Below, one piece after another: positions 49,231 through 60,400 of a stretch of DNA of 64,000 nucleotides. How positions within the stretch are numbered: position 1 is the first letter of the stretch; every line of letters begins with the position of its first letter. The stretch covers positions 1,661,192 through 1,725,191 of the forward strand of contig JAKJHU010000023.1 of the NCBI GenBank assembly GCA_022316685.1, in the 5' to 3' direction. The notes beneath the pieces were generated by a model. The model had not been told where the DNA came from. It ran no database searches and worked only from the letters and a program-made list of their open reading frames with translations. Both the position numbers and the translations under genes were made by a program. The stretch is from Progne subis subis (Eukaryota > Chordata > Aves > Passeriformes > Hirundinidae).

Positions 49231-50856
49231 ATTAGGTGATTTCTGACTGTGCACAATAAGTGTGCTGGCAGACACCTCAGTGCTCTGCTCTGCAGAGATA
49301 CATCTCTAACTGGATTTCCTTCAATATTTCGACTACAAGAATTTGGATTCAATGTGTTGGATTCAATGTCTTCTTTACAAATATCTGAAAGAGTAAAGCA
49401 CTGTCTACACCATTTCAGAGCAGAAAAAAAAAATTGTTGAATTAATTTATAAGTTGTTCAGACTTGCTAATATATTTTAATCATGAACAGATCTGACTAA
49501 ATGCTTCCTTTTAACTCTGCAGGTAATTGAAGAATTTCACAAGAGAAGAATGGCCTCTTACTGTGTTTTTCCTTTGTTTCTGTGGAGAGAAAAGATTCAA
49601 ATGCTTCTTTCCAACTTCTCCGATCCTTTTCAGTGATTAACCCTTCAATCCAACAGCAATTATTTAAAACATTTTGGTGGAAATTCCTCTACAAACGTGA
49701 TGATTTATCAGTGCAGTTGCCTCACAGCTGACAAGTCGGTCTGTAGATACACTTGAGGATGACAATAATTAAACAGCCTTTGACAAAATGTCTTTCAAAA
49801 ATATGAGTTTGATGCAAATATTTTCAATGTGAATTTAACACTTGTGGATAATCCCTGACAATCTGTTCAGGAAGATGAAATCTGACTTTCTCCAAAGAAA
49901 ACAACTTGATGGCAAAAAACCCATTGGAGCCTTGCTCCAAGACTAGTCTTAAAAGAGGGAGGTATTTAGCCTCCAGAGGTGCATGGTGGTCCTTGGATTT
50001 GTTGGGAGAGGCAATGTGAGAGTCCATTAGTTCCCATTACACTGTGCCTCGGTAACGTGCAAACACGACTGGCTGGAATTGAACTGTGACTGCACACTGA
50101 TAGCACACAGAGAGGTGAACAACAATGCACTGGTAAAAAAATACCAGCTGCTCCTGGGCTGTGCTAGACTTGTACAGCGTTGTGAAAAGACTTTGAAAAG
50201 CCTTGCTAATTAACCTCACATTAAAAAGGCCTCTGTAAGTTCAGGCAAACCTGAGCTGGCAATTACAGTTTTAACAATCAGAATAGTAGAGCTTCACTAC
50301 TCTTTCTGCTTTTCAGGGGTTTAACCATTTCAGAAAATCCCGTACTTGTGTTTTGCCCCATTCTTAAGCTGCAGCACATCCAAGTTGCCCAACAGTCTTT
50401 ACGACACTCCAAGATTTTTGCTCCTTTAACAACAGTTTCCTAAGTCCCAAAGGCTCAAGTTCCTTAACATCTGCTCTTTAGAATGACATTTTTTTCTTAG
50501 ACAGTAGTGCTTATAAAAGTAAACTAAGTGCTATTTTACCAGCAAGGTGAAGCAGAAGTACTTGATCACTGGCTTTTTTTTTCCACCTGTTTACCAATTT
50601 ATTTAGTCATTGGTTCTCTACTTAGGCTGCGTCATTTTGATAAATGCCTTTGAATTTTCTGCTTCAGGTGTATGTTACTCAGAGCAAGATTTTTGTAATT
50701 TTATTTGTGTTCAATTATTTGTTGTCTAATTTAATTATTAAGTCAATTACAGGACTATTGTCTGCATATTTTTTCTACCTCTACTCACGTTCCTAAAATA
50801 AAACAGAATTTACACCTACGCAAGACTAGGAAAATGGAGAGTGAAACTGCTCTTGT
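49231..50856. other. Unique sequence, possible regulatory island, no gene called
   Basis: A polypyrimidine-AG (CTTCCTTTTAACTCTGCAG, ending 49522) precedes a 38-codon frame to a TGA at 49634-49636, too weak to call. The block 49990-50275 is unique and mixed; see findings. Confidence 0.4.
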
Positions 50857-50997
50857 TTGTTGTGGGGGTTTTTTTTGTTGTTGTTGTGGTGTTGTTTTTT
50901 TTTTTTTGTGGTGGTTTTTTTTTTTTTTTTTTGGTTTGGTTTGGTTTGGTTTGGGGTTTTTGTTGTGGTTTTTTTGTTTGTTTGTTTGTTTGTTTTG
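50857..50997. repeat. Long G/T-only low-complexity tract
   Basis: About 140 bases of G and T only on the plus strand, from TTGTTGTGGGGG through (GGTTT)4 to (GTTTT/GTTT)n. It is the longest of the two-letter tracts; minus-strand frames across it (Lys/Pro/Gln/Thr) are artefacts. Confidence 0.93.
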
Positions 50998-52187
50998 ACT
51001 GAAGGAAAAGCATTCTTCTAGGCATAAAGACCAAACCATAACCTATGCATATAATCATGCATATGCCACACACATAGTTATCTATTCTTTAACTCTTCCT
51101 CTGTAAATGCTAGCCCCAGCACATGTGCCCAAACAACCATGAAGGACATGTTTAAAGTTAGATGAAATACAGCTCACACTAATGTATTAGACCTTTTTCA
51201 GAAACTTTTAGGGGAATCAGGAATATTTATTATAGGAAGTGCACACCTTCTATACAATGCACACACAAAAGGAGAAAATAAAATTAAAAAGTTGTTTTAA
51301 ATAACTACTACAGCGATGTTGAGAAGAATAGAATATGGGAGAAGAAAACTTTCCTTGAGTTCAGAGACATTTGATTTTGGATAATGATGAGGTCTCTCTG
51401 GAACTAAACCACTTAATTAATGGATTGAATATTCCTTGCATATGATGGGCAGTTTTGTCCAACTGTATATATATTTATAGTAGATTGTTTATAATGGACT
51501 ATGATACTAATAGAAATAGCAAAAAGATTTGGTGAAGAACACAAAAAAAAAAAAAAAATTAAATAGACTGTTTTATTGAGGACATAGGCACAGCAGTATT
51601 AGATCCAGATTGCTGTGACAATCTAATTTTGCTCACAAGTTTCCAACACAGACAAAATTCCAAATACTCTTCCAAGAGACAAAATTTCAAATACTTTGGC
51701 TTTGGGAAAAGGCCCCTAATGGTCCCTAACTTTTATAAATTAGAAATGAGAACTAGATGTCAAAATATCTTTGAGGATAGGGACCAAATCATTTAAGCAT
51801 TTACTGCACATGACAGTATAAGCCAAAAGATGCCTAATGATAGCTATGAAAATGTAATTAGACATTACTTCACAGAGTGCTTAAGTCTATGCATGAGGCA
51901 CTGCTGATTGCCTTTGTAAATATGGTTATGAGTGATGTAACTGAGAGGTTATTTTGTAACTTTTTAATAGAAGGGCTTTAATACAGGATACATCATTGTG
52001 CAATAAATAATTCCTTTTGGCATTTATTTTTATTTAGTTTCAGTTACTTAAAAGCCTTTTTATTAAAGATTCAACATACATTTTTCTCCAGAATTAAGTA
52101 CACCAAAAATCAAATCTAAAGCAAACACAGCACCGCTTTATATGTAAAGCTTTCTAATAAATCTTCCATTTTACAAAAATTGTAGCA

Positions 52188-52188
<1 letters not shown>
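50998..52188. other. AT-rich unique sequence, no gene seen
   Basis: Poly(A) at about 51542-51558. Nothing else recognised. Confidence 0.5.
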
Positions 52189-52234
<46 letters not shown>

Positions 52235-52275
52235 AAAAAAAAAAAAGAGCAAGAGAGAGAGAAAAGAAAAAGGGG
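52189..52275. repeat. 43-nt poly(A) followed by purine tract
   Basis: A from 52189 to 52231, then GGG, a further A run and (AG)n to about 52275: an all-purine strand of nearly 90 bases. Confidence 0.95.
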
Positions 52276-53359
52276 CAGAAAAAAGGCATAACATGATCCA
52301 TCACAAACACGTGAGGAAGCCCATGACAAGATTTGTGTTCCCAGGAGGTAAGCAGGTCACCAATTTAGCAAGTACTTATCAGCAAATAAGCTTTCAGATT
52401 TTCAGTGTATTTAGAGTGCTGACTTTCAGTTTTGCTTGAATAGATTATAAAACTAATTCTCAGATGAAACCCAAGCTTTTTAATCAGCTGTGACAAAAGC
52501 CTATATGCAGTTTTGAATAACACTTCTGAAAGATGGAAATAAATTACCTCTTTATTTTCAATACCGGTAGAGGCTCATTTTCCATATACACCATGTGATT
52601 CTTGTTAGCTGAGGGAGTTGCCATAAATTAGTAAGGGCAGATGAAGTCTGTAGCACAGTCATACTTCCTCTTTGCTTCAAAGCCATCATTTTAAAGCATA
52701 AATTATCACAAGGAAAGCTTTTATATACTTTTCTGACTGTTTATTCATTTTGATTTATAGAATAATTAAAAGATAATATGAGAATCAAAATCCTACATAG
52801 CCAAGAAAACCAGTTTTAATATAGGATGGGTCATTCACTGTGGTTAAGATAAATCACTTATTTTTTTCTGAGAGGACGGTGTTTTGGTAGACTTTTACAA
52901 ACAGCTCCCTTACCTAGATTAATCAAGCTGTAGAAATATTTCTGATGCATCACAAACGGCCTGGCAGAGCCAGCATGTACTATGACCTCCTGGAAAAGGC
53001 ATGCATGGTCTTGTATGATTAAAAAAAGATTTTAATCCAGAATGTTTAATTTTCTCCTAAAGTTTTAGACCTTTCTTGCCAAGGAATATGATTACTGACC
53101 TTGCAACTTGGGACATCTTCCCATATAATAATTTGGTCTATTTTAATATTTATTAGATTGTTTATATTAATGAAAATTGTGGATAAAGTCTAATTTTGAA
53201 CAAGCTTGTTTGGCTTGTAGTTGACAATAAGCAGCTGCCTCAACATGACTAGCAACAAGTCTGTCTTTTAACATGCATCTAAAAAAAGATCAGTATATTT
53301 AAGTGGAATCAAAGCATACAGATGCCTTTAAGGATAATCTATCACTCAGAACGTCCAAC
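52276..53359. other. Unique sequence, no gene seen
   Basis: No exon or repeat recognised; one intact CACGTG E-box at 52309-52314. Confidence 0.5.
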
Positions 53360-53394
53360 CTCAGACTCTGATCATTTTTTGATCAGAGTTTGAG
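53360..53394. repeat. 15-bp inverted repeat, one mismatch, 5-nt loop
   Basis: Arms 53360-53374 and 53380-53394 pair except for one G/T position; the core ACTCTGATCA and TGATCAGAGT is perfect around a TTTTT loop. Confidence 0.85.
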
Positions 53395-54670
53395 AGTCTA
53401 TTATTAGGTCAATAATCTGCTGAAATGGTCTTTCAATAATAGTCACTTACCCATTAAATATATTGTTCATCCTAAAATCTAATTTCTAACTGAAGGCCTT
53501 CCTAGTATTTTAATTAATCAGCCTCAGCTATAAATTCTAAACAAGTAATTCCAATAGCATACATTAGAAACAGTGTAAGATTTTCCGTGGTGACTATAAA
53601 CTGAATGAAACTTGTTTTCTGGGACAAGAATTGACTAGCAAGAGTTGCCAGTTCCTGTTTAGCATCATTCGTCCTGACCATACTCTCTTCATCCTTAAGC
53701 AACAAACAATGTACATTCTACATGAACATATATACACACAGCCCTATGCATCCCAGAGAATGACTTTAAAAGTTACATGTCAAATATTCACTATCAAAGC
53801 CCACCAATTACTCTTGCAACTTGTTCTGTGGGGTTTTTTCTTTTCTTCTTTTAAGCATGGACTACATTACTAAGTTTTGGGAATGGCAGTTTCCACTGAG
53901 GCTTAAAGTGACATATTTCAAAATTCACAGAGAGTATTGAATGCAGGTTTTGCAGTGCTACAGGCACTAGTGTGATCTAATTTTCCTCTGCATCTGAGCT
54001 TAAAACACACAGGTACTGTTGCTGAAATCAGGGAGAATTTTAGATGCAAGGATTCTACATGATTAGACAGTGTCAAAAACCAATCTCATTACTGTTTGGT
54101 TGTTGCGTGATGAAGACATTTACTGTGACATTTAGGGGCCTCGATTGAAAACCCTCTTCATGAATAGAATAACTCTTCTGGGAAAGAGTTATATAAAACT
54201 TTTTTTTTTTTTTTTTTTCCCCTGACTAACATGATGGAATAACTTTATCGAAAGAATGTAATATATGTTGCTCTAGTGTCTTACCTTGATTTGGACTTCA
54301 GGAGTTTAAATACTTCAGAAAATTTTGTGATTAGATTAGCTTCCTGGAGACCAGATCTGTCTCAAATGGGATTCCTGTTTGTGGGGAAGCAAGACCCTTA
54401 AGTAGAATGATAATTGTAATGCAGGAAAAGCAGGGAATTCTTGCTGGAGACTCTCTAAACTCAACCAACAGTGGTGCTGCAAACACACATAAGTGTGTGT
54501 GTATATATATGTGTAGGTAGTGTTAGCAGAATTGGGATGCAGAATTTTTACCTAACCCCAAAATGTGAGGGGCTATGCCTGCTCGTAAACATGACCAAAT
54601 CTGTTAAGATTTCTAGCACTGAAGTTCTGCATACAGATTTGCTGGGTCACTAAAACAAAGTAGAACAGAG
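53395..54670. other. Unique sequence, no gene seen
   Basis: Poly(T) of 19 at 54200-54218; (GT/TA)n at 54493-54512. No exon recognised. Confidence 0.5.
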
Positions 54671-54702
54671 TCAGCATTTAAGAACACATTCTTAAATGCT
54701 GA
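54671..54702. repeat. Perfect 14-bp hairpin, 4-nt loop
   Basis: TCAGCATTTAAGAA (54671-54684) and TTCTTAAATGCTGA (54689-54702) are exact reverse complements around CACA. Mixed-sequence stem. Confidence 0.92.
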
Positions 54703-56500
54703 ATATAAGCATATATTCATATAAGATAGTGTTCTCTCTGTTGACAAATCACAGTAATGAGATTTTTGACTACTGGTACAGGCAGTCTGGAGTCACAAGT
54801 GTCAGTCATGAATTTTTTCTCTATCCTGAATGTCTTCCTTCTACATTGCTGTTATGGAGGAACTGTGATCACAACTTGGCCAAAATGAGGTTAAATTATC
54901 TTCCCTCCATTTTGGCCTCAGGAACAGACAGAAGATGAGCTGGAATAAGAAGAAGGAAGCAGCTATACCATCTCCCCACATGGGTTTTAAAGACAGACAG
55001 AATGTACGGGAGGCTCTGGATCAGCTGTTGAGAATTGCATGAGTCCCATTTTAAATTCTGTAATGCTGTGCATGTTATGGGGGAGGGGAAAGGCGTGTGG
55101 GAACTGCCACCTTCCCCAAAGCACCAGAGTGCCAAAAACAAGTCAGCTTAAAAAGGAGAGACAGAGGCCGAGAAACCAAGACATCAGGGCACAGACACAA
55201 ATTACCAAATGTCTGCATCCCTGTGGGACTGGGATAATCTAGCTGATAGCTTGGGAAAAACTTGGCAGTGGGCGACAATAGGGTACTAAACAGAATGGGA
55301 ATATTGGAGGAGAAACTACAGGCTCTCCTCACTAGCTGGTGTAACCCAGCCTGCAATTTGATCTCAGACAGGTTTTCCAGCAAGAGCCCCTGTGGTGGGA
55401 GCCAAAATTGCATCACTGGAAGTTTGAGAGAGTTGGCACACACCAGGGGCAACCAGAGGGAACTGAAAATGGGAATATGGACAAAGAGAATATGATATCT
55501 CTCCCCCGAATAATCCAAGGACAATTTAATGCATTTTCTGAGTAATGCTTTTTTAGTATTGAAGGCTGGTAATACTTCATTTTTTTCCCACTCACTTTAC
55601 TGAAGTAATAAACACTGATCATCACAAACAAACCTTAAAAATACTTTTGGAATTATATGATTATGAAAAAAACCCCCTCCTTATCTACTTAATCTCTTAA
55701 GGCCCTTTCTGAACTGGTGGGCAGAACCCAGCCATGAGACACCTCCTGTGTGGAGGGCGTGTCCCGCTGCTTACAAGCCCCTTTCCTCAGAATCTACCAC
55801 TACATGCCTTGCTGCCTTGTAAATAGTTTTCCTCTAATTGTTAATTTTCTCTGACCTGGTTTTCTTACCTACTTCTATTCTGTTTAACTCTGTTATCTTC
55901 AAAGGAGTACATTTCTTCTGATATACTCTGGAATACATGAAGAGATGCAAGTCTTTTATCTACACAAGTACAAGTGAAGGCATACATCCTTTCTACAGCT
56001 TATCCTTAATTTCCTGTCCCTCTATATATGTTTATGAATTATCTATGAATGGGTGTTAAAGCTGAGAAGCAGCTAAGCTACATTTGTATTAACTACACTA
56101 CCTCGCTGTCCTATAAACTAGCAAAAAAAGGTGATTCTCTGCTTGTCTGTATTTTAAGGTGCAGTTTTTAAGAGCTTGGCTTTCTCTTGTAAGGAAAGGG
56201 GTGTTTAAATACATCCAAGAACATTTATTTCCTGTGCCTGCTTACTTTCCCCATGAGGTGATGCAATCTGCTTGGGGGCCTGGAGAGATGAGGGAAACAT
56301 CATAAAAGGCAAGTCCTGAAAGTTGGTATGGAGAGAAAATTGAGGGGAAAGGAGTAATGGTGGGTTGGAGGCAGCCGTCCAAATTGACACTTCATGGAAG
56401 GTGGCAAGGAAGCAGTGCCAGCGGGGAGCGTTTTATCCCTCGACTGCAGTGACAGGGGACAAAGATGTGCCTTTCCTGTATTAAACACGAGAGGAAATGT
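54703..56500. other. Unique sequence upstream of CpG island, no gene called
   Basis: A moderately GC-rich part at 55040-55520 keeps the minus strand open for 149 codons but shows no known domain or splice support. This is the 1.5-2 kb upstream of the promoter, so distal promoter elements may lie here; none can be named. Confidence 0.4.
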
Positions 56501-57058
56501 TCTCCTCTGTTCCGCTTTCCTGAAAACGGATGAGAGATTTGACCAGCCTGCAGGTGCCAACAAGCCGCCACTGGGGTGGCTTTGGAGCAGTGCCACTGGA
56601 CGAGGTATCCAGGACTTTCGCCCCTCGGAGGATGAACTACGCAGGAGGGAGCAGAACACAAACTCTAGCGCGTTTGTCGTTTGATCCTTGCCACAGAGCT
56701 CCCGTTTCCCGGGGCAGACGCGGGCACTGCCCGGGTTCTGCGGGGCACCCCCGGCTGCCCGGACCCTCCGCCGGGACAGCGAGGGCTGAGCGGATACTCC
56801 TCCCGAAAAGTTGGAACCCCGCCGCTGCCGGGGACAGGGTGGCTCGGTGCCGCCCGCCCCTCGCTGCCGCAGGCGGTGCGCTCGGGCCCGGGGGGGCCCC
56901 GCTCGCTCACTGCGCCTCTCCATCGCCGCGGGGGCGGGGGCCGGAGCCGCCGCCGCCGCCCCGCCGCTATTTCAGGGCGGGCGGCGCCGCTCCACACCTG
57001 GCCCGGCTCGGTCCCAACACCCTCCTGCTCCCCCGCCTCCCTCGGCGGCTCCTCGGGC

Positions 57059-57143
57059 ATGGCCGAGCCGGGACGCCTCGGCCCCGCTGCCGGCAGCGAA
57101 GGGGCCGCCGATGAGTTCCGCGATGTCATCCGCAGCCGCTCGG
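57059..57143 (+). CDS. First coding exon of an unidentified gene (partial, 28 codons plus 1 base)
   Basis: The ATG at 57059 sits in GGGCATGGC, with G at -3 and G at +4, a strong Kozak context. It opens 28 codons that begin MAEPGRLG and end DEFRDVIRSRS, then one extra base before the donor CGG|GTAGGC at 57144, so the intron is phase 1 and residue 29 starts with G (Gly, Ala, Asp, Glu or Val). The Ala/Gly-rich start followed by a charged helix-like DEFRDVIRSR segment is typical of a cytosolic or nuclear protein; there is no signal peptide or membrane segment. The frame is also open upstream as far as 56681, as expected in CpG-rich DNA, so the start is chosen on Kozak context and position. The rest of the gene lies beyond the window, so I do not name it. 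A non-AUG or upstream start, or a different donor, is possible. Confidence 0.65.
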
Positions 57144-57149
57144 GTAGGC
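57144..57149 (+). promoter_or_regulatory. Probable 5-prime splice donor of intron 1
   Basis: GTAGGC after CGG. It is acceptable rather than perfect against the MAG|GTRAGT consensus. No later stronger donor keeps the frame before the GC box at 57165. It defines the end of the coding exon at 57059-57143. Confidence 0.6.
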
Positions 57150-57430
57150 ACCGCGCCGCGCTCAGGGGCGGGCGGGGGTCCCTGCGCAGCTCCGGCGGTT
57201 CTCTTTGCCAGTGCTTCGCGAAATTACTTTTTGCGTTATCGGAACTTTTCCTTCGGCTGTGCGGCGTGGAAGGGGCTCTCCCGCCGGCGCGCTGGGCGCA
57301 TCGCGCATCGCGGCGTGACGGGCGCGACGCTCGTGTCCCCGTCCCAACAAACGAGTGTCGCCGTGCGGGTCCCCACGGTGTCCCCTACCCTGGGCTGTAC
57401 TTGTGTTGTTAAAGCTGTAAATGGGAACAG

Positions 57431-60400
57431 CTGTAACGCTCCCCCAGAGGATAAAGTTTCAGGTGCCTGGGCCTTTTTTTTTGGTCCTGGAAAGAAACCA
57501 AACCCGTGGTAGTAAAGGTATTTATAGACCATTCAGCGTTTACTCGTTTGCGGCGCAAGTGCATGTGGAGCTACAAGTTAATTTAACTCTTCTCGAGGCT
57601 ATATGTGCTTGCCCAGTAAACAGGCTTTAAAATAGCGATGACCTTAGACAGTTAAATGAGTTTTTAAAAATTATCTCTCTTGTACTTGTGAAAAACAGCA
57701 ACAAAACACTTGTGATGCATTATGGAGTAATTAGGGCTGATGTGGAAATTTTACTCCTGAAGTGTTTGTGTGGTAGTTAGTAGAACTTAGGATTTCTGTG
57801 ATAAGTTTTATGACTGTTGCTTTTACTCTGATACTGTAAAGACACTCTTGCAGCAGAATTTGATGCTTTCCCACTGAAGTCTCAGTGATATAGTTCCTGA
57901 AGGCCTCCTGTTTTTTTTTTCTAACGTTATCACCCTGCTGTGTCTTCTCATAATAATTGCTTCTCATTCAGTTTGGCATTTAAGAGGATGGGTATTGCCC
58001 GTGGGGTGTAAAAATTGGTGAAGAGTTAGGTGGCTGTTTAATTTATATTCCTCCCCCCCCCCCCCCCCCAAAGACCTTCTTTTGGCCTCTGTGTCATGTC
58101 TTTTAGCTGGGTTTCTGCAGCATGAGAATGTGAAAGAAGTGTCTGGTGAGCTGTGTCCAAAGTCATTCCTGGTTAGGCTGGTTGTGTTACCTCTTATAGC
58201 AGCACATGTTCCCTGTTCCATACTTAGCTCACTTAGGGTTTAGGGGATATTAAATGCAGACTGAGTGCAACACAGAGGAAAAACCCCTTTCATTTAAAGG
58301 CTTGTCCTCTTAGTGTATAATGAAGTATTTGGGCAGTTTCTGGATTGAAGATGAGGGAACTTGAAGATTAAAAAAGTATCTTCTGGTCCATGCAATTTTC
58401 AAGAAGTGATGTTGAAGGTTATAACTTTGCTGCTAGATGCTCTGAACAACTCTGAACTGATTGCTTTCTTCCCACTTTTTTTTTTTTTTTTTTTTTTTCG
58501 ATAGCTAGTAATTACTTTCAGTGTTAAGTTTGATTTCCCACTTTAAAAATCCATAATTGAGAACAGATGCCCTCTGAAAAGCTAGACAGGAAATGTTACC
58601 TATGCATTTCCTAATTAGCCCTTATAGTCTGTTTCACTTGGAAAGTCTGCTTCCAGATCAACTTCAGTGGCAGTATGTTAGTTGCATCATAATAAGTGTA
58701 AGATCTCAAATGGCTCTAAAATGTTTTTCAAGTTTTCTGCTATAAAGTAATATTAAGATTTAGATGTTAGCAGTAGACATGGGGCAAACACTTGTGCTTC
58801 TTAATTGAGCACAATTCCCTGGTGTATTATCTGTCATGAATAAGAAACAGAATCAGTTTAAGAATCATACAGTTGCCCCAGATGTTTCTAAGCCTGGAGA
58901 GATAAGAAAATTTAATTTCCACAGTAACGTTCATCACAGGTATACTTTTTTTTTTTTGTGGTATACCCCACAGTGATCTCTTACTCTGCTTATCTTTTGT
59001 TGTTATTATCCAACTCCCAATTGCTTAAAATCTGACTCTGGGTTTGGGCAGCAGTAATGAACAACAAATTAACACAGCTGTTGGCAGAAGCGAACTGAGA
59101 AGAGCTTGGTGAGATGGTGTTTACAAACCTGATGATGATGGGTTCATTTTGGGTTGGGGTTGTTCTGTAACTAACTAGGTAAGGCATATCTGGAGTTGGG
59201 ATTCTCTGTTTTTTGGACATGCATTCTTGAACAGATTTGAGTTGGAAGTTTTAGGAGGGGCTCTCAAGAGTGAAAGGCTGGCACAGCATAATCATAAACA
59301 CTTTTTATGTGTGTAAACATCACATTTGCAGTGATGGTGAGGAAATGATGTTGTTCTAAGGAGGCACCTTCTAGGCCTGCAGAGATTTTGGGACATAGTA
59401 AGGAAGATGTAGGTGACTGAACATGAAGACAATGTAGCAAACTCATGGAGATTTAGGGCAGCAGGTACTGGATGGGCTTCAAAAGAGATTGTATCCCACT
59501 TGTTTTCCACTATGTTAATATTAATTTCATGTTTCAAGGGTCTGCTGCTTTTTGACAGCTCTTGGATAGGAAGTTTGACCTTTGGCAGGTGCAGGTTATG
59601 TCTTCCCATGAAACCAGAGAAAAAATAGGGTAAAATATGTTGCTGTAGTTGCCATATCAAAATATTCTATACTTGCAGATTTAAGGTCTTTTTCAAAAGC
59701 TCATAGCACCAGTATTTGATTAATATGAATGACTGATGCAGATAGCATTAATTTGAGCATCCTGCTGTGAGTTCTAAGTAAAAGAATTGAAAAAAGTAAT
59801 GAGGATTCACTTTCTCTAAGGACAAAATTTTAAAGTTTTTTAGTTCAATTTACAGGAAAGCAGGCTCTGTCAAATATTCTCAATGTACAAATTTTATTCA
59901 TCAAGTGATTTCTTGCAGTGTACTACAACACACATACACACCAAATAGCACTAGCAGTAAAATACCTACTAAATTGTTTAAAATATGCAAAACAGTTGTA
60001 TTGCAGAAGTTACCATCAGGGAATTGTAACAAAATTGGGTTTTCCTTGTTGTATCTCTGTGGGGATAATTTCAAGCTCTGACACTAATTCATCATTTCTT
60101 ACTCATACAGAATGGCTTGAGTTGCCTGAGCTTTGAAGAAGATTCACACATATGCAGAGCTTAGGGGTGAGGAATGTAAGCTGTGCTGCCAGAGGGAGGG
60201 AAGAATTTAGTGGCCGCTGCAGGGGCTCTGTTCAGCATGTCCTTGTCATGTGATGACATAGGGAAATGGGTGTAGGAAAGCTTATTTTTGACTCTTATAT
60301 ATGGCATGGCTGATTCTACTATGAGAAATGTGTTGGAAAATATCCACAAAACCTGATATCGAAGGGGAATGTCTATGGAGCTTAGCCAATAATTTGTTTT

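Larger units (their letters stand above)
56540..57430 (+). promoter_or_regulatory. CpG island promoter of a plus-strand gene
   Basis: GC content and CpG density jump from background at about 56540 and fall again by 57430. There is no TATA box. GC boxes are visible at 56931-56939 (GGGGCGGGG), 56975-56981 (GGGCGGG) and 57165-57178 (GGGGCGGGCGGGGG). A (CCG)n run lies at 56946-56967, about 95 bp before the ATG, and probably falls in the 5-prime UTR. The island surrounds the ATG at 57059 and the splice donor at 57144, the usual housekeeping-type layout with dispersed start sites. Long open frames on both strands in the island are composition artefacts. Confidence 0.9.

Noticed and set aside
49523..49636. 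Possible terminal exon after a polypyrimidine-AG (38 codons to TGA)
   Set aside because: The acceptor is reasonable, but there is no upstream exon, no recognisable protein and no polyadenylation signal nearby; one acceptor-like site in this length is expected by chance.
55075..55524. 149-codon minus-strand frame
   Set aside because: No known domain, no convincing splice sites, and no codon-level support from the sequence alone.
56300..57129. Long minus-strand frames (207 and 154 codons) in the CpG island
   Set aside because: GC-rich DNA has few stop codons in any frame; the plus-strand ATG with Kozak context and donor is better supported. A divergent non-coding transcript cannot be excluded, but no gene is called.
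56681..57412. 243-codon plus frame through the island as one CDS
   Set aside because: It is open only because of composition, and the donor at 57144 plus the Kozak ATG at 57059 give a shorter, more plausible exon.
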